The notes beneath the pieces are model-generated. The model made no database searches. It saw nothing but the letters and a program-made list of their open reading frames with translations, and was not told where the DNA came from. 63,479 nt of DNA, taken from an uncultured Oscillospiraceae bacterium. Lineage in GTDB: Bacteria > Bacillota > Clostridia > Oscillospirales > Oscillospiraceae. The translations under genes were made by a program, and so were the position numbers. This document shows positions 34,057-42,324 of this stretch, one piece after another. The stretch's first letter is position 1. Every line of letters begins with the position of its first letter. The DNA is taken from assembly GCA_910584045.1 (NCBI GenBank), contig CAJTYO010000011.1, forward strand, positions 1 to 63,479. Reading direction: 5' to 3'.

Positions 34057-34620
34057 TTATTCCTGTCCCGCCGGGCTGCCGCCCGAGGCGTTCTGCCATT
34101 TAACCACGGCGATTCGGTCGCTGCCCAGCCCCGTCAGGGCCGACACCGCCGCTACCACCTGCAGCCGCACCGCGTCGTTTCCGCCGCCCTCGCAGACCAC
34201 CAGGGCCCCCCGGTACTGGGGGAAGGTCTCCTGGGTGACGACCACGCCCCCGCCGTCCGTCACGGGCTGGGAGGAGCGCTCATAGTTGTCCGGGTCCCGG
34301 GCGTTTCCGCTGTAGCGCAGGGAGCTGTCCTGGGCCAGAACCCGCTCGCCGCCGTCCTGGAGGGTGAGCATCACGTCCACCCGCCCCACGCCGCCGATCT
34401 TTCCCAGGATCTCCTCCATGGCCTTCTCCGTCTCCGCCGTGCTCAGGCTGCCGGAAGCCGCGGCCGGCGCGGCTTCCGGCCGGTCCGGGGCCGCCGCCTT
34501 CCGGCCCGCCGGCCACAGCAGCAGCGCCGCGCCCAGCGCCGCCGTCAGCAGCGCGTATTTGTATTTCCCCAGCGCCGCCAGGGGGGCCGTCAGCTTTCGC
34601 TTTCCTTCCTCGTTTGCCAT
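34057..34620 (-). CDS. spoIIIAG: Stage III sporulation protein AG
   Basis: The 187-residue protein has an N-terminal membrane helix (KYALLTAALGAALLLWPAG) and a ring-forming domain related to EscJ/PrgK (AMEEILGKIGGVGRVDVMLTL, PQYRGALVVCEGG, VSALTGLGSDRIAVV). SpoIIIAG forms the large ring of the mother cell-forespore channel. Its start lies 31 bases inside the end of spoIIIAF, so the two are translationally coupled. Confidence 0.95.
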   Translation of the reverse strand: MANEEGKRKLTAPLAALGKYKYALLTAALGAALLLWPAGRKAAAPDRPEAAPAAASGSLSTAETEKAMEEILGKIGGVGRVDVMLTLQDGGERVLAQDSSLRYSGNARDPDNYERSSQPVTDGGGVVVTQETFPQYRGALVVCEGGGNDAVRLQVVAAVSALTGLGSDRIAVVKWQNASGGSPAGQE

Positions 34621-35081
34621 GCCTCATCCTCCAGCCAGATTTGTTTTTCGGCGGGGATACCCACCTCCTCTTCTATGCACCGCGCCAGCTCCGGGCTGTA
34701 CGGACCCCGGATGGTTACGCCGTCGGGGAGGGGCACGCCGCTCTCTCCCGCCGCCGTGGTCACCGTCACCGTACACGCCAGATCCAGCCGGCTTGCTTTG
34801 TCCCATATATATGCTTCCGTCTTCTCCTCTATGATAGCGGAGAGGGCCTCCTGCTGATTTTTCCGGTAGAGGCCGGCCTGCGCTCCCGCATCCAGCTGGC
34901 AGTCCTCCGGCAGCGCCGGCGCGGCTCCCGCCAGCCCCGCCAGGGGCCGCAGGATGGCCAGCACCAGCAGCAGTCCGCTCACCAGCCGCACCGCCGCCTG
35001 CTCCCGCCCCCCGGGGGCCAGATGCCTGGCCAGTCCGCCGGCCAGGGAGGTGAAGACGATGCCCAAAAGCCATGCGCGCAT
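34590..35081 (-). CDS. spoIIIAF: Stage III sporulation protein AF
   Basis: The 163-residue protein starts at ATG 35081 (GGGGG site upstream) with MRAWLLGIVFTSLAGGL and a second hydrophobic helix (LVSGLLLVLAILRPLAG). A cytosolic or intermembrane domain follows, with TIRGPYSPELARCIEEEVGI. Order in the operon, size and topology fit SpoIIIAF. It overlaps spoIIIAG by 31 bases. Confidence 0.88.
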   Translation of the reverse strand: MRAWLLGIVFTSLAGGLARHLAPGGREQAAVRLVSGLLLVLAILRPLAGLAGAAPALPEDCQLDAGAQAGLYRKNQQEALSAIIEEKTEAYIWDKASRLDLACTVTVTTAAGESGVPLPDGVTIRGPYSPELARCIEEEVGIPAEKQIWLEDEAWQTRKESES

Positions 35082-35092
35082 GAAAATCCCCC

Positions 35093-36166
35093 CTAACCCG
35101 GCATGGCCGCCGTCATCGACGAGAGCAGGGCGATCAGCAGCAGCACCGCCGAGGCCCCCGTCATCGCCAACACCAGTCCGAAGGCGTCGCCCAGCATGGC
35201 GATAAGCTTGGTCAGCTTTTTCGGACCCGCCGCCGCCGACACCAATGCCGCCCCCTGGTACAGCAGATACTGAAACCCCAGGCGCAGAAAGGGCGTTACG
35301 CACAGCCCCAGCAGCGCCAGCGTCCCCGCGGTCCCCACCATGCCCCGCAGCAGGCCGGCCCCGGCCAGCACGGTCTCCGCCGCCTCGGAGAGGATGCCGC
35401 CCACCACGGGCACGGCGGCGGACACGGCGGATTTCGCCAGCTTCACCGCCTGGGCGTCGGCGGCTGCGGCCGCCGCGCCGCTGACGGTGAGATAGGTGGT
35501 AAAGAGGATGAGCAGACCGCTGAGGACCCATCCGACCCCTTTTTTCAGCAGCTCTCCGATGCGCTCGAGCACCTCGCCCTCCACCACGGCCCCCGCGGCG
35601 GCCACGCCGATGTAGAGGTACACCGCCGGCAGCAGGAGACGCTCGATGACGGTCAGCAGCACGCTGGCGAAGAATACCGCCGCCACCTGCCGCGCCGAGG
35701 CGGCGGTCACGCCGCCGGAGGCCGCCTCGGCGGCGGCCATGGCGGGCAGCAGGGCCTTTCCCAGGAGGCTGATCTCGGTAATGGTCTCCCGGCCCAGGCC
35801 GATCAGGCTGTTGAGATCGCCGGCGGCCATGGCGGTGACCCACAGGGCTCCCACCGCGCCGCCGCAGCGGGCGACCATCTCCCGCCCTGCGGGGGCGGCG
35901 CACTCCGCCACACCCAGAAGCAGAACGCCGGACATAAGGGCCGCCGCGGCTCTTATCCCGGCGGAGAGGCTCTGCTTCCACTCCGACAGGGCGGAGATCA
36001 ATATCTCCCGGAGGCCCGTGAGGAGGCCGAACATCTCCTCCGCGTCCTCATTCACCAGGGCCGACGCCTCCGGTGCGGCCTGCCGGAGGCCGGGCGGCAG
36101 CTCCGAGGCCAGGGCGGGCGCTGCCAGCAGGAGGGCTGTCAATAGGAAAAAGAATACTCTCTTCAT
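35093..36166 (-). CDS. spoIIIAE: Stage III sporulation protein AE
   Basis: The 357-residue protein begins with a signal-like segment (MKRVFFFLLTALLLAAP) and has several membrane helices. Family segments include AAGDLNSLIGLGRETITEIS, LLPAVYLYIGVAAA and PVVGGILSEAAETVLAGAG. It is the polytopic component of the SpoIIIA export apparatus. ATG 36166 follows AGGAAGG. The frame is open for 62 codons further upstream, but that part is repeat-rich and not family sequence. An unusual 320-base spacer separates it from spoIIIAD. Confidence 0.93.
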   Translation of the reverse strand: MKRVFFFLLTALLLAAPALASELPPGLRQAAPEASALVNEDAEEMFGLLTGLREILISALSEWKQSLSAGIRAAAALMSGVLLLGVAECAAPAGREMVARCGGAVGALWVTAMAAGDLNSLIGLGRETITEISLLGKALLPAMAAAEAASGGVTAASARQVAAVFFASVLLTVIERLLLPAVYLYIGVAAAGAVVEGEVLERIGELLKKGVGWVLSGLLILFTTYLTVSGAAAAAADAQAVKLAKSAVSAAVPVVGGILSEAAETVLAGAGLLRGMVGTAGTLALLGLCVTPFLRLGFQYLLYQGAALVSAAAGPKKLTKLIAMLGDAFGLVLAMTGASAVLLLIALLSSMTAAMPG

Positions 36167-36488
36167 GGCGGTTCCTTCCTTTGCCGCGGGGCGCGGCAGG
36201 GGGGATGTTTTTTCGCGCTGGTCCTGCGGACGGTTTTCTCTAAACCGCGCCGCCGGCTGGGGATTATCTGGCGAAGCGGCTGTCCGATCCCGCCGCCCCC
36301 CCTTGCTCCGGCTTATCCCGGAGGGGGGGAAAACCGGAGGGGTTTTCCACAAGCCGGACGGGTTTTCTGAAAGCCCCCGCAGGCTGAAAAACCCCGCGGG
36401 TTTCGTGCGTGCGGATTCTGCCCGCCCCGGCCCTATGCCGCCCCGGGCGGGCCGCGGGTAACGGTGCTGCGCGCCTCGTTCTGTCCGG
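36167..36488 (-). repeat. Unusual spacer inside the spoIIIA operon with short degenerate palindromic repeats
   Basis: No gene is visible in these 322 bases. The part from about 36320 to 36410 is a run of four units of about 20 bases, each an imperfect palindrome of the form AAACCGGAGGGGTTTTC (for example near 36331, 36352 and 36387). Such repeats could fold the mRNA between spoIIIAD and spoIIIAE or hold an internal promoter. The frame of spoIIIAE is open through part of it, but no ribosome binding site fits. Confidence 0.5.
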
Positions 36489-36872
36489 TCAGAAAAACCC
36501 GAGGATCATCTCCACCACAGCCTGCAAAAGAGGGAGCGCAATGGCGAAGGCCGCCACGGACCCCGCCGTCTCCACGGCGGAGGCCAGAGCCTGCGCTCCC
36601 CCGTCTTTGCAAAGATCGGCGCAGAACCGGGTGACCAGCGCCGCCGCCGTTACCCGCAGCAAAATCCCCAGATATGTCCCCTCTATGCCCGCCCGCTCCG
36701 AGAGAGCGCGAAGGGTCTCCACCAGGGGCGCCGCCGCCGCCAGGCATCCGGCCAGCACCGCCGCCAGGACGGCGGCCGTCAGAAGAAGCGCCTGCTCCGG
36801 CGTTTTTTTCCGGAGCAGAGACACCGGCAGCACGCAGACGGCGCACAGGACCGCCAGCTTTAAAAGCTCCAT
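36489..36872 (-). CDS. spoIIIAD: Stage III sporulation protein AD
   Basis: The 127-residue protein has four hydrophobic helices and the typical LLRVTAAALVTRFCADLCKD, then GGAQALASAVETAGSVAA and the end QAVVEMILGFF. It is a small membrane component of the SpoIIIA complex, possibly paired with AC. It starts three bases after the spoIIIAC stop. Confidence 0.94.
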   Translation of the reverse strand: MELLKLAVLCAVCVLPVSLLRKKTPEQALLLTAAVLAAVLAGCLAAAAPLVETLRALSERAGIEGTYLGILLRVTAAALVTRFCADLCKDGGAQALASAVETAGSVAAFAIALPLLQAVVEMILGFF

Positions 36873-36875
36873 ACC

Positions 36876-37070
36876 CTAAAACCCAAACAGCGTTTTGATG
36901 AGCTGAAACAGGTCGCTGATCTCCTGCACCAGCATCATCATCACCACCACCAGCCCCGCCAGGGTGGTCATCAGCGCCTGCTCCTCCCGGCCCGAGCGAA
37001 CCAGCAGCTGGTTGAGCACCGCCACCACGATGCCGATGGCCGCAATTCGAAAAATCAGATCAATATCCAT
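36876..37070 (-). CDS. spoIIIAC: Stage III sporulation protein AC
   Basis: The 64-residue protein has two membrane helices (LIFRIAAIGIVVAVLNQLLV and LAGLVVVMMMLVQEI), then DLFQLIKTLFGF, which matches SpoIIIAC closely. It is a small export-apparatus-like component. It sits three bases from spoIIIAB and from spoIIIAD. Confidence 0.95.
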   Translation of the reverse strand: MDIDLIFRIAAIGIVVAVLNQLLVRSGREEQALMTTLAGLVVVMMMLVQEISDLFQLIKTLFGF

Positions 37071-37073
37071 CGT

Positions 37074-37562
37074 TTACAGTAAAACCAGGATCAGAAGGCT
37101 GGCCCCCGCCAGGCTCAGGGCCGCCGTAATCCGCCCCTGAGCCGCCTGCCGGGCCGTCTCCTCCCGCAAAAACCTGGTCAGCTCCTCTCTCGTTTCCTCC
37201 ACGGCCGCCGCCAGCGTCTCGCCCCCGGCGGGCAGCAGCGGGCCCAGCGGGGCCAGCATACGCCCCAGCGGCGGCGGCAGTTCCCCTGTGCTCGCGCCCC
37301 AGCAGCGGGGGAGGGAGGCCCCGTCCTCCCGCAGGCGCGCCAGCAGCGGCCCCCACAGATACGCCGCCCCCGGTCCCCGGTTCAGCGTCCCCTCCAGCAG
37401 CTCCGGCAGGGGCGTGCGCCGGACCTGGATCTGGTAGCGGAGGACCGCCAGGTCCGCCAGCAGGGCCCGTCCCACCCGCACGGGCAGAAGTCCCTCCCGC
37501 CGCCGCAGCAGGCACCACAGCCCCGCCCCCGTCAGCAGCAGCAGCGCCCCCGCCGCCCTCAT
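37074..37562 (-). CDS. spoIIIAB: Stage III sporulation protein AB
   Basis: The 162-residue protein starts with a membrane helix (AAGALLLLTGAGLWCLL), then RALLADLAVLRYQIQ near residue 35. The C-terminal REETARQAAQGRITAALSLAG runs into a final membrane helix. This resembles SpoIIIAB and the GspF/T2SS-F-like fold it belongs to. Its ATG overlaps the spoIIIAA stop by four bases. Confidence 0.92.
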   Translation of the reverse strand: MRAAGALLLLTGAGLWCLLRRREGLLPVRVGRALLADLAVLRYQIQVRRTPLPELLEGTLNRGPGAAYLWGPLLARLREDGASLPRCWGASTGELPPPLGRMLAPLGPLLPAGGETLAAAVEETREELTRFLREETARQAAQGRITAALSLAGASLLILVLL

Positions 37563-38473
37563 GGCAGACGCTCCACCCGGCTGTGCCGGGCGCTGCCGGA
37601 GCCCTCGATGACCACCGCACGCCGGAACACCCCGCAGGACAGCAGCTCCCGGCCCACCGGCCGGCTCTCCAGCTCCGCCAGGGAGGCGGCGTGTACGGTG
37701 GCCAGCAGCCGCGCGCCGCAGCCGGAGGCGGCCCGGACCGCCTCCACGTCCGCCGGCAGGGCGATCTCGTCCAGGGCGATGACCTGGGGCGTCATGGCCC
37801 GCAGCAGCATGGGCACGGCCAGATGCTTGGGGCAGCCGTCCATCACATCCGTGTGGCACCCAACCTCCAGCTGGGGCCGGCCCCGGTGGACCGCCGCCAG
37901 CTCTCCCCGCTCGTCCACCAGCGCCACCCGGCAGGGGGGATTCCGCTCCGTCCCCTGGCTGAAAAGCCGCACCAGGTCCCGCAGCAGCGTGGTCTTCCCG
38001 CCCCCCGGCGGGGAGAGGAGCAGGGCGCTCACCGGTCTGCCGTCCTCCAGCAGCTCCGGCAGGATGGGCAGCGCCGCCCCCTCCCGGGTCCGGGGGATGC
38101 GGATGGCCAGGGAGGACACGTCCCGCACGCCCTCGTTCCGCTCCCCGCCGGGCAGGGCCGTGCCGCACAGGCCCACCCGGAAGCCCCCGGCGGCGGTGAC
38201 GTAGCCGTGGCGGATGGTCTCGGCGGCGGCGTAGCGGGAGTACTCCGACGCCTTGTCCAGCACCTGCTCCAGGTCGCTGCGGGTCACCATAGTCCGCGGC
38301 AGGACCGCCTCCCCCTGGGGCAGGGTGACGTACAGGGGCCGGGCGATGCGCAGGCGAAGCTCCTCCGCCTCCGCCTTCCGGACCTTGTCCAGTTCCATCG
38401 CAGCCGCCCGCAGGCGGCCCGGCAGCAGGGCGCAGGCCTCCTCAAACCGGGAGGCGGCGTATTCTTCCGTCAT
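37559..38473 (-). CDS. spoIIIAA: Stage III sporulation protein AA (secretion-type ATPase)
   Basis: The 304-residue protein is the only ATPase of the operon. It has YVTAAGGFRVGLCG near residue 90, Walker A SPPGGGKTTLLRDLVR near residue 153, VALVDERGE and PQVIALDEI as Walker B, and ATVHAASLAELESRP near residue 265. It resembles type II/IV secretion ATPases and powers or gates the mother cell-forespore channel. It is the first gene of the operon, behind a likely sigma-E promoter. Confidence 0.95.
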   Translation of the reverse strand: MTEEYAASRFEEACALLPGRLRAAAMELDKVRKAEAEELRLRIARPLYVTLPQGEAVLPRTMVTRSDLEQVLDKASEYSRYAAAETIRHGYVTAAGGFRVGLCGTALPGGERNEGVRDVSSLAIRIPRTREGAALPILPELLEDGRPVSALLLSPPGGGKTTLLRDLVRLFSQGTERNPPCRVALVDERGELAAVHRGRPQLEVGCHTDVMDGCPKHLAVPMLLRAMTPQVIALDEIALPADVEAVRAASGCGARLLATVHAASLAELESRPVGRELLSCGVFRRAVVIEGSGSARHSRVERLP

Positions 38474-38505
38474 GGGGTATCCCTCCTGTGTAAAGTACTT
38501 ACTGT

Positions 38506-38513
38506 ACTGTATG
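38506..38513 (-). promoter_or_regulatory. Likely sigma-E -10 element for the spoIIIA operon
   Basis: On the minus strand CATACAGT matches the sigma-E -10 consensus (CATACAnT), 33 bases before the spoIIIAA start. The -35 side (GTCTACT, 14 bases upstream) is a weaker match. Sigma-E control is established for spoIIIA in Bacillus and Clostridia. Confidence 0.55.
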
Positions 38514-38542
38514 AGGGCTCGTCCCCGAGTAGACCAAAAAAT

Positions 38543-38569
38543 TTCCCCGCCGGGTACTCCGGCGGGGAA
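38543..38569 (-). terminator. Terminator of the 38616-40064 gene
   Basis: TTCCCCGCCGG (38543-38553) pairs with 38559-38569. On the minus strand TTTTTT follows directly. It separates this gene from the spoIIIA promoter region. Confidence 0.85.
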
Positions 38570-38615
38570 AAGAACGCGGCGGTATCACATTTTATGAGGA
38601 GGATAGAAAAGAACG

Positions 38616-40064
38616 TTACAGTTGATTTCTAAGTTCATTCATTTTTTCCATGACTGCCTGCATCGCCCCTTGATGGGACGCCTGTGCGGTCTGCACACCT
38701 CCAATAGAGGCCAGTGCATAGGGGTCAAACAGGGTCAGCCGGGCGCCGGTCAGCAGAGCCCGTTCCTGACGGTATGCCATATCCCGCTGCGCCTGGGGCA
38801 AATCTGAGCGAAAGATACCGGAATCAGGGCGCTTATACTTTTCCGCAATATGCTCCAGCCCCTCCAAAAACGGATAGGCGCTGTTCTCCGCATGGGCCTC
38901 GGCGTAGTAGCTCTCAATCGTTTTTCTGGCGTTCACCGCCGGTTGTGCATAAGCCCGTATATAGGTTTTCAGCGCAGCCGAGCCATCAGGGTCAACGTCC
39001 CGGTTTTGATTGATAACCAGACTCATATCCTGCTGTCGGGCGCGAAACTCGGCAATTACCTCCGGCGCACCGACCCGAACGGCTGCACTCATGCGATCCT
39101 TATTCTCCCGCGTGTTGAGAGGGGAATCAGGGTCAAGACTGAGAATTTTTTCGTTCATGGCTTCCTGGTGAGGGTTGTATGTACTGGAATAGCGCGCCCA
39201 AGCCGGCCCAGCCTGTCTCTTGACCTCATCAAGGGTTTTGTCATCCAATTCCTGCTGCATATCAACAGGGGCCAGATGACCGTTTGCATAATCTATACCC
39301 AGGCTTTCACCGTTTGGAGCAGTCAGCCTGAGGTGGTTATACAGGTTTTTTCCGTTGTCACCACGATTTAATGCCTGCTCTATCGCCGCAGCCTGTTCCT
39401 TGTCCTCCAAGCCTGTTGCATGGATTGTGTAGTCCTGGCCTACTGTTAGCCGGAAGGATGTGTCTGCCGGAAGTTCTATTCCATTCTCTGTAAGGAGGTC
39501 TCGTATAGACTGATCAATCTGATCCCGGCACGCTTGGTTTGTCTGCAAAGCTGCGGAGGTCAGTGTGGGCGGGGCTCCGGCGGAGGCGAACGCATAGGGG
39601 TTGCTCATTTGCAAGTGCTTACCCCCGCTCAACAAATCTAACTCCTGATCATAGGCCCAGGCCCGCTCGTCCTCTGACAAATCAGCGCGGAAATCAGGGG
39701 AATCCGGATTTTTGTATTTGTTCCAGATATGAGCGCTGGGGCTGTCATAAGTCAGATTTTCTTCATGCTCCGCAGCGTAATAGTTCCGAATCGTGTCAGC
39801 ATAGCCCTGGGTGATTTTGCTGAACTCCTCTGCAAACGAGGTGAAAGCGGCGGTATTGGCAGGCCGTTTTTCAGAGTCCGAAACAGCCGGAGCCGCAGCG
39901 CCTGCCTGCTCCATAGCGGTTTTGACCTCTGGAGAGATTGCTATTTCATCCTGGACCTGAGCAGTTGTGGACGCATTTGCTTTTTTCTCCGCCTGCGCCG
40001 TGCTGGTTCGTGCATTGATATAAGCCGCCCGCCTGCTTGGATTGGCGGTTAAACTGATCTCCAT
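38616..40064 (-). CDS. Protein of unknown function with an internal duplication
   Basis: I do not recognise this 482-residue protein. Two segments of about 75 residues are clearly related: residues about 91-165 (IRNYYAAEHEENLTY, IWNKYKNPDSPDFRADLSEDE, SNPYAFASAG) and 381-456 (IESYYAEAHAENSAY, IAEKYKRPDSGIFRSDLPQA, FDPYALASIG). There is no signal peptide or membrane helix. The N-terminus is Ala/Thr/Gln-rich, like flexible starts of flagellum-associated or secreted proteins. GC is lower than in neighbouring genes, which hints at a different history. AGGAGGAA precedes the ATG, and it is a single-gene unit with its own terminator. Confidence 0.7.
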   Translation of the reverse strand: MEISLTANPSRRAAYINARTSTAQAEKKANASTTAQVQDEIAISPEVKTAMEQAGAAAPAVSDSEKRPANTAAFTSFAEEFSKITQGYADTIRNYYAAEHEENLTYDSPSAHIWNKYKNPDSPDFRADLSEDERAWAYDQELDLLSGGKHLQMSNPYAFASAGAPPTLTSAALQTNQACRDQIDQSIRDLLTENGIELPADTSFRLTVGQDYTIHATGLEDKEQAAAIEQALNRGDNGKNLYNHLRLTAPNGESLGIDYANGHLAPVDMQQELDDKTLDEVKRQAGPAWARYSSTYNPHQEAMNEKILSLDPDSPLNTRENKDRMSAAVRVGAPEVIAEFRARQQDMSLVINQNRDVDPDGSAALKTYIRAYAQPAVNARKTIESYYAEAHAENSAYPFLEGLEHIAEKYKRPDSGIFRSDLPQAQRDMAYRQERALLTGARLTLFDPYALASIGGVQTAQASHQGAMQAVMEKMNELRNQL

Positions 40065-40141
40065 ACTGAATTTCCTCCTATGAATTTATTGAAAGCTGTC
40101 ACTCTTTGCAAAGTCTGTTGCATTCATGTTTATCTGCCTCA

Positions 40142-41161
40142 TTATTTGGGGATCGTATCAAGTTCCGGAATCTCCCGCACCACCCGGCGCAGGTCCATGA
40201 CCATCGCGTCCCCGGCTTTGACGAAGCCGTACCGGGCGAAGTACCCCGCCAGCTCAGGCGGGCAGGACAGGACCAGCCGCTCCCGGCCCCTGCTTCTGGC
40301 GTACTGCACCGCCTGGCCCAGCAGCTGTACGCCGTAGCCCCGTCCCCGGAGGGCGGGAAGAATCTCGCAGTCCGTCACGCGCAGCGCCCCCGGCTCAAGG
40401 GACGTCCCGATCCGCCCCGCGGTCTGCCCGTCCAGAAGGGCCTCGGCGGTCCGGCCGCCCCCGTCCTCCCGAAGGGTGCGGAACCACAGGCCCGGCTCGG
40501 TGGCCGCGTCGTCCCTGTGCCAGCTCTGGCGGCGGAAGGTGGACAGGCGGTCCGGCAGATGGCTGGCGTCGTCCCGGAACACCACCCGGATTTTGTCCCC
40601 GTCCGCCTCCAGCAGGGACACGGCGGTGTTGTCCCCGTGGCCGGTGCGGCCGATCTCCTCCAGGCTCATGCCCTCCAGGGTTCCCAGCAGGGTTCGAAGG
40701 GCCGCGCCGTGGCTGGCCGCCGCCGCCGTGCCGCCGGGGTTCTCCGCCGCAATGCGCCGGATGGCCGCCAGGGTGCGGTCCCGGACCTGGGCGAAGGTCT
40801 CCGCGCCCTCCACCCGCCACAGGTCGGGGCGCTTGTTGAAGTCTATGTACATTCGCCTGTCCAGCCGCTGGATCTCGCCCCAGGTCATCTGCTCCCAGAT
40901 CCCCAGCCGGATCTCCCGCAGCAGGGGCATGGGGCGGAAGGGGAGACCCCGGGGGACATACAGGGCGGAGGCGGTGGCGCGGGTGCGGGTCAAATCGCTG
41001 CCGTACACCGCGTCCAGCCGCTCCCCCTGGAAGCGCCGGCGGAGATAGGCCAGCTGCCGGTAGCCCTGGGGGGTGACGACGCTGTCGTACTGTCCGTGGG
41101 CCGCCCGGAACAGGTTGCCCTCCGCCTCGGCGTGGCGAATGAGAAAAATTTTGGTTGTCAT
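40142..41161 (-). CDS. Histidine phosphatase (phosphoglycerate mutase-like) fused to GNAT acetyltransferase
   Basis: The 339-residue protein joins two enzymes. Residues 1 to about 200 form a histidine phosphatase with the LIRHAEAEGN motif near residue 6 and the second histidine in AAAASHGAALRTLLG. Residues about 215-325 form a GNAT domain with the acetyl-CoA loop LPALRGRGYGVQLLGQAV and the YFARYGFVKAG end. A fused phosphatase-acetyltransferase could act in turn on one small molecule. It follows the HD-hydrolase gene by 23 bases in the same direction, so a shared nucleotide or sugar-phosphate pathway is possible. Confidence 0.87.
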   Translation of the reverse strand: MTTKIFLIRHAEAEGNLFRAAHGQYDSVVTPQGYRQLAYLRRRFQGERLDAVYGSDLTRTRATASALYVPRGLPFRPMPLLREIRLGIWEQMTWGEIQRLDRRMYIDFNKRPDLWRVEGAETFAQVRDRTLAAIRRIAAENPGGTAAAASHGAALRTLLGTLEGMSLEEIGRTGHGDNTAVSLLEADGDKIRVVFRDDASHLPDRLSTFRRQSWHRDDAATEPGLWFRTLREDGGGRTAEALLDGQTAGRIGTSLEPGALRVTDCEILPALRGRGYGVQLLGQAVQYARSRGRERLVLSCPPELAGYFARYGFVKAGDAMVMDLRRVVREIPELDTIPK

Positions 41162-41184
41162 AAAGGCTGTACGGTCCTTTCCGT

Positions 41185-41871
41185 TTACTCTATGCTCTCC
41201 CGGAGAATCCGCCCGCCCGCCTCATAGGGCTCCCGGACCTCCGAGAGGACGCTGGTGAAGAAGCTGACCGCCGCGGCCTGCCGCCGCCGGGCCAGCGCCG
41301 CGCCCCCGGGGGTGAGGAAGCGGTCATAGATACCCTCCAGCTTCCACCTGTACTCCCGCAGGACGGAGTGGACGCCCGGCGGCTCCTCCGCCGTGCCGTC
41401 GGACACCCCGCCGTCCGGCAGCAGGGTGTACAGGGGCTGGCCCACCTGGGCCGCATAAAAGCAGGTGCGGGCTATGCCCACGGCCCCGGTTACGTCCAGC
41501 TTGTCCGCGTCGAAGAGAATTTTGGCCTCTATGCTGGCCGGGGGGTCATCCGAGCGGAAGCGGTGGGTTCGGACGCAGTCCCGGACGCGGGCGGCGAAGT
41601 CCTCCGGGAAGCCGCTGTCCAGCAGGAAGCGGTACGCCTTCTCCGCGCCCACCCGGGCGTGGCAGAGGGAGGGGTCCCGAAACTGCTCCCCGCGCCCGAC
41701 GTCGTGGAGAAGGCTTGCGGCGATGAGCACGTCCCGGTCCGCCGACGGCTCCGTCTCCGCAAGCTCCAGGGACAGATACAGCACCCGCCGCACATGCTCC
41801 GCGTCGTGGGCGGAGTCCCCCATGCAGGCGCGCATGTAGCTGTCCAGCAGAACAAAGGTCTCCTGTTTCAT
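41185..41871 (-). CDS. HD-domain phosphohydrolase
   Basis: The 228-residue protein shows the HD metal motif in order: H in DSAHDAEHVRRVLYL, HD in AASLLHDVGRGEQF, and a late D in LFDADKLDVTGAVG. The layout resembles YedJ/YpgQ-type HD hydrolases that act on nucleotides. It is upstream of, and probably co-transcribed with, the phosphatase-GNAT fusion gene. The substrate is unknown. Confidence 0.87.
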   Translation of the reverse strand: MKQETFVLLDSYMRACMGDSAHDAEHVRRVLYLSLELAETEPSADRDVLIAASLLHDVGRGEQFRDPSLCHARVGAEKAYRFLLDSGFPEDFAARVRDCVRTHRFRSDDPPASIEAKILFDADKLDVTGAVGIARTCFYAAQVGQPLYTLLPDGGVSDGTAEEPPGVHSVLREYRWKLEGIYDRFLTPGGAALARRRQAAAVSFFTSVLSEVREPYEAGGRILRESIE

Positions 41872-42012
41872 CTATCCATTATCCTCCTCTGTGCATCTGA
41901 CGGCTATTATATAGGAAATGGCAGCAATTAGCAAATAAAAAAATAGGCGGCGCGCTTAAATTCCGCGTCGGAAGGAGATACTAGAGGCGGACCGAGAGGA
42001 GGAGTGGACGAG

Positions 42013-42183
42013 ATGAAAGGCTTTTTAAAGGGGATGCTGCTGGGCGCGGTGGCCGGCGCGGCGGCGGATATGGCGATGCACACCAGCACCGTCAAGCACA
42101 CTGCCGCCGGCAAGGCCATGCAGACGGCCACGGACGTGGTGGACGCCGCGGCGGCCTCCGTGAAGGAGACGCTGGACCGGTAA
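42013..42183 (+). CDS. Small YtxH-like protein
   Basis: The 56-residue protein starts at ATG 42013 behind GAGGAGGAG. It reads MKGFLKGMLLGAVAGAAADM, then helical sequence ending in SVKETLDR. A single Gly/Ala-rich hydrophobic helix with a charged helical tail is the YtxH-like pattern of stress-related envelope proteins. It is short enough to be missed by default gene finders. The ribosome binding site and the terminator right after the stop support it. Confidence 0.7.
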   Translation: MKGFLKGMLLGAVAGAAADMAMHTSTVKHTAAGKAMQTATDVVDAAAASVKETLDR

Positions 42184-42195
42184 CGAGCGCATCCC

Positions 42196-42227
42196 GGACC
42201 CCGGACGTTTTTCAGCGTCCGGGGTCC
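42196..42227 (+). terminator. Terminator after the small YtxH-like gene
   Basis: GGACCCCGGACG (42196-42207) is perfectly complementary to 42216-42227 around an eight-base loop, 13 bases after the stop. There is no T-tract after it on the plus strand, so strength is uncertain. Confidence 0.65.
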
Positions 42228-42324
42228 CTGGCGCGTGCGGCCCGGACCGGCGCAGTTGAGTATGTACATAGTCCCGCCCTGTGTGCTATACTATCCCTAT
42301 CAAACGACAGTGGAGGAAGACGGT

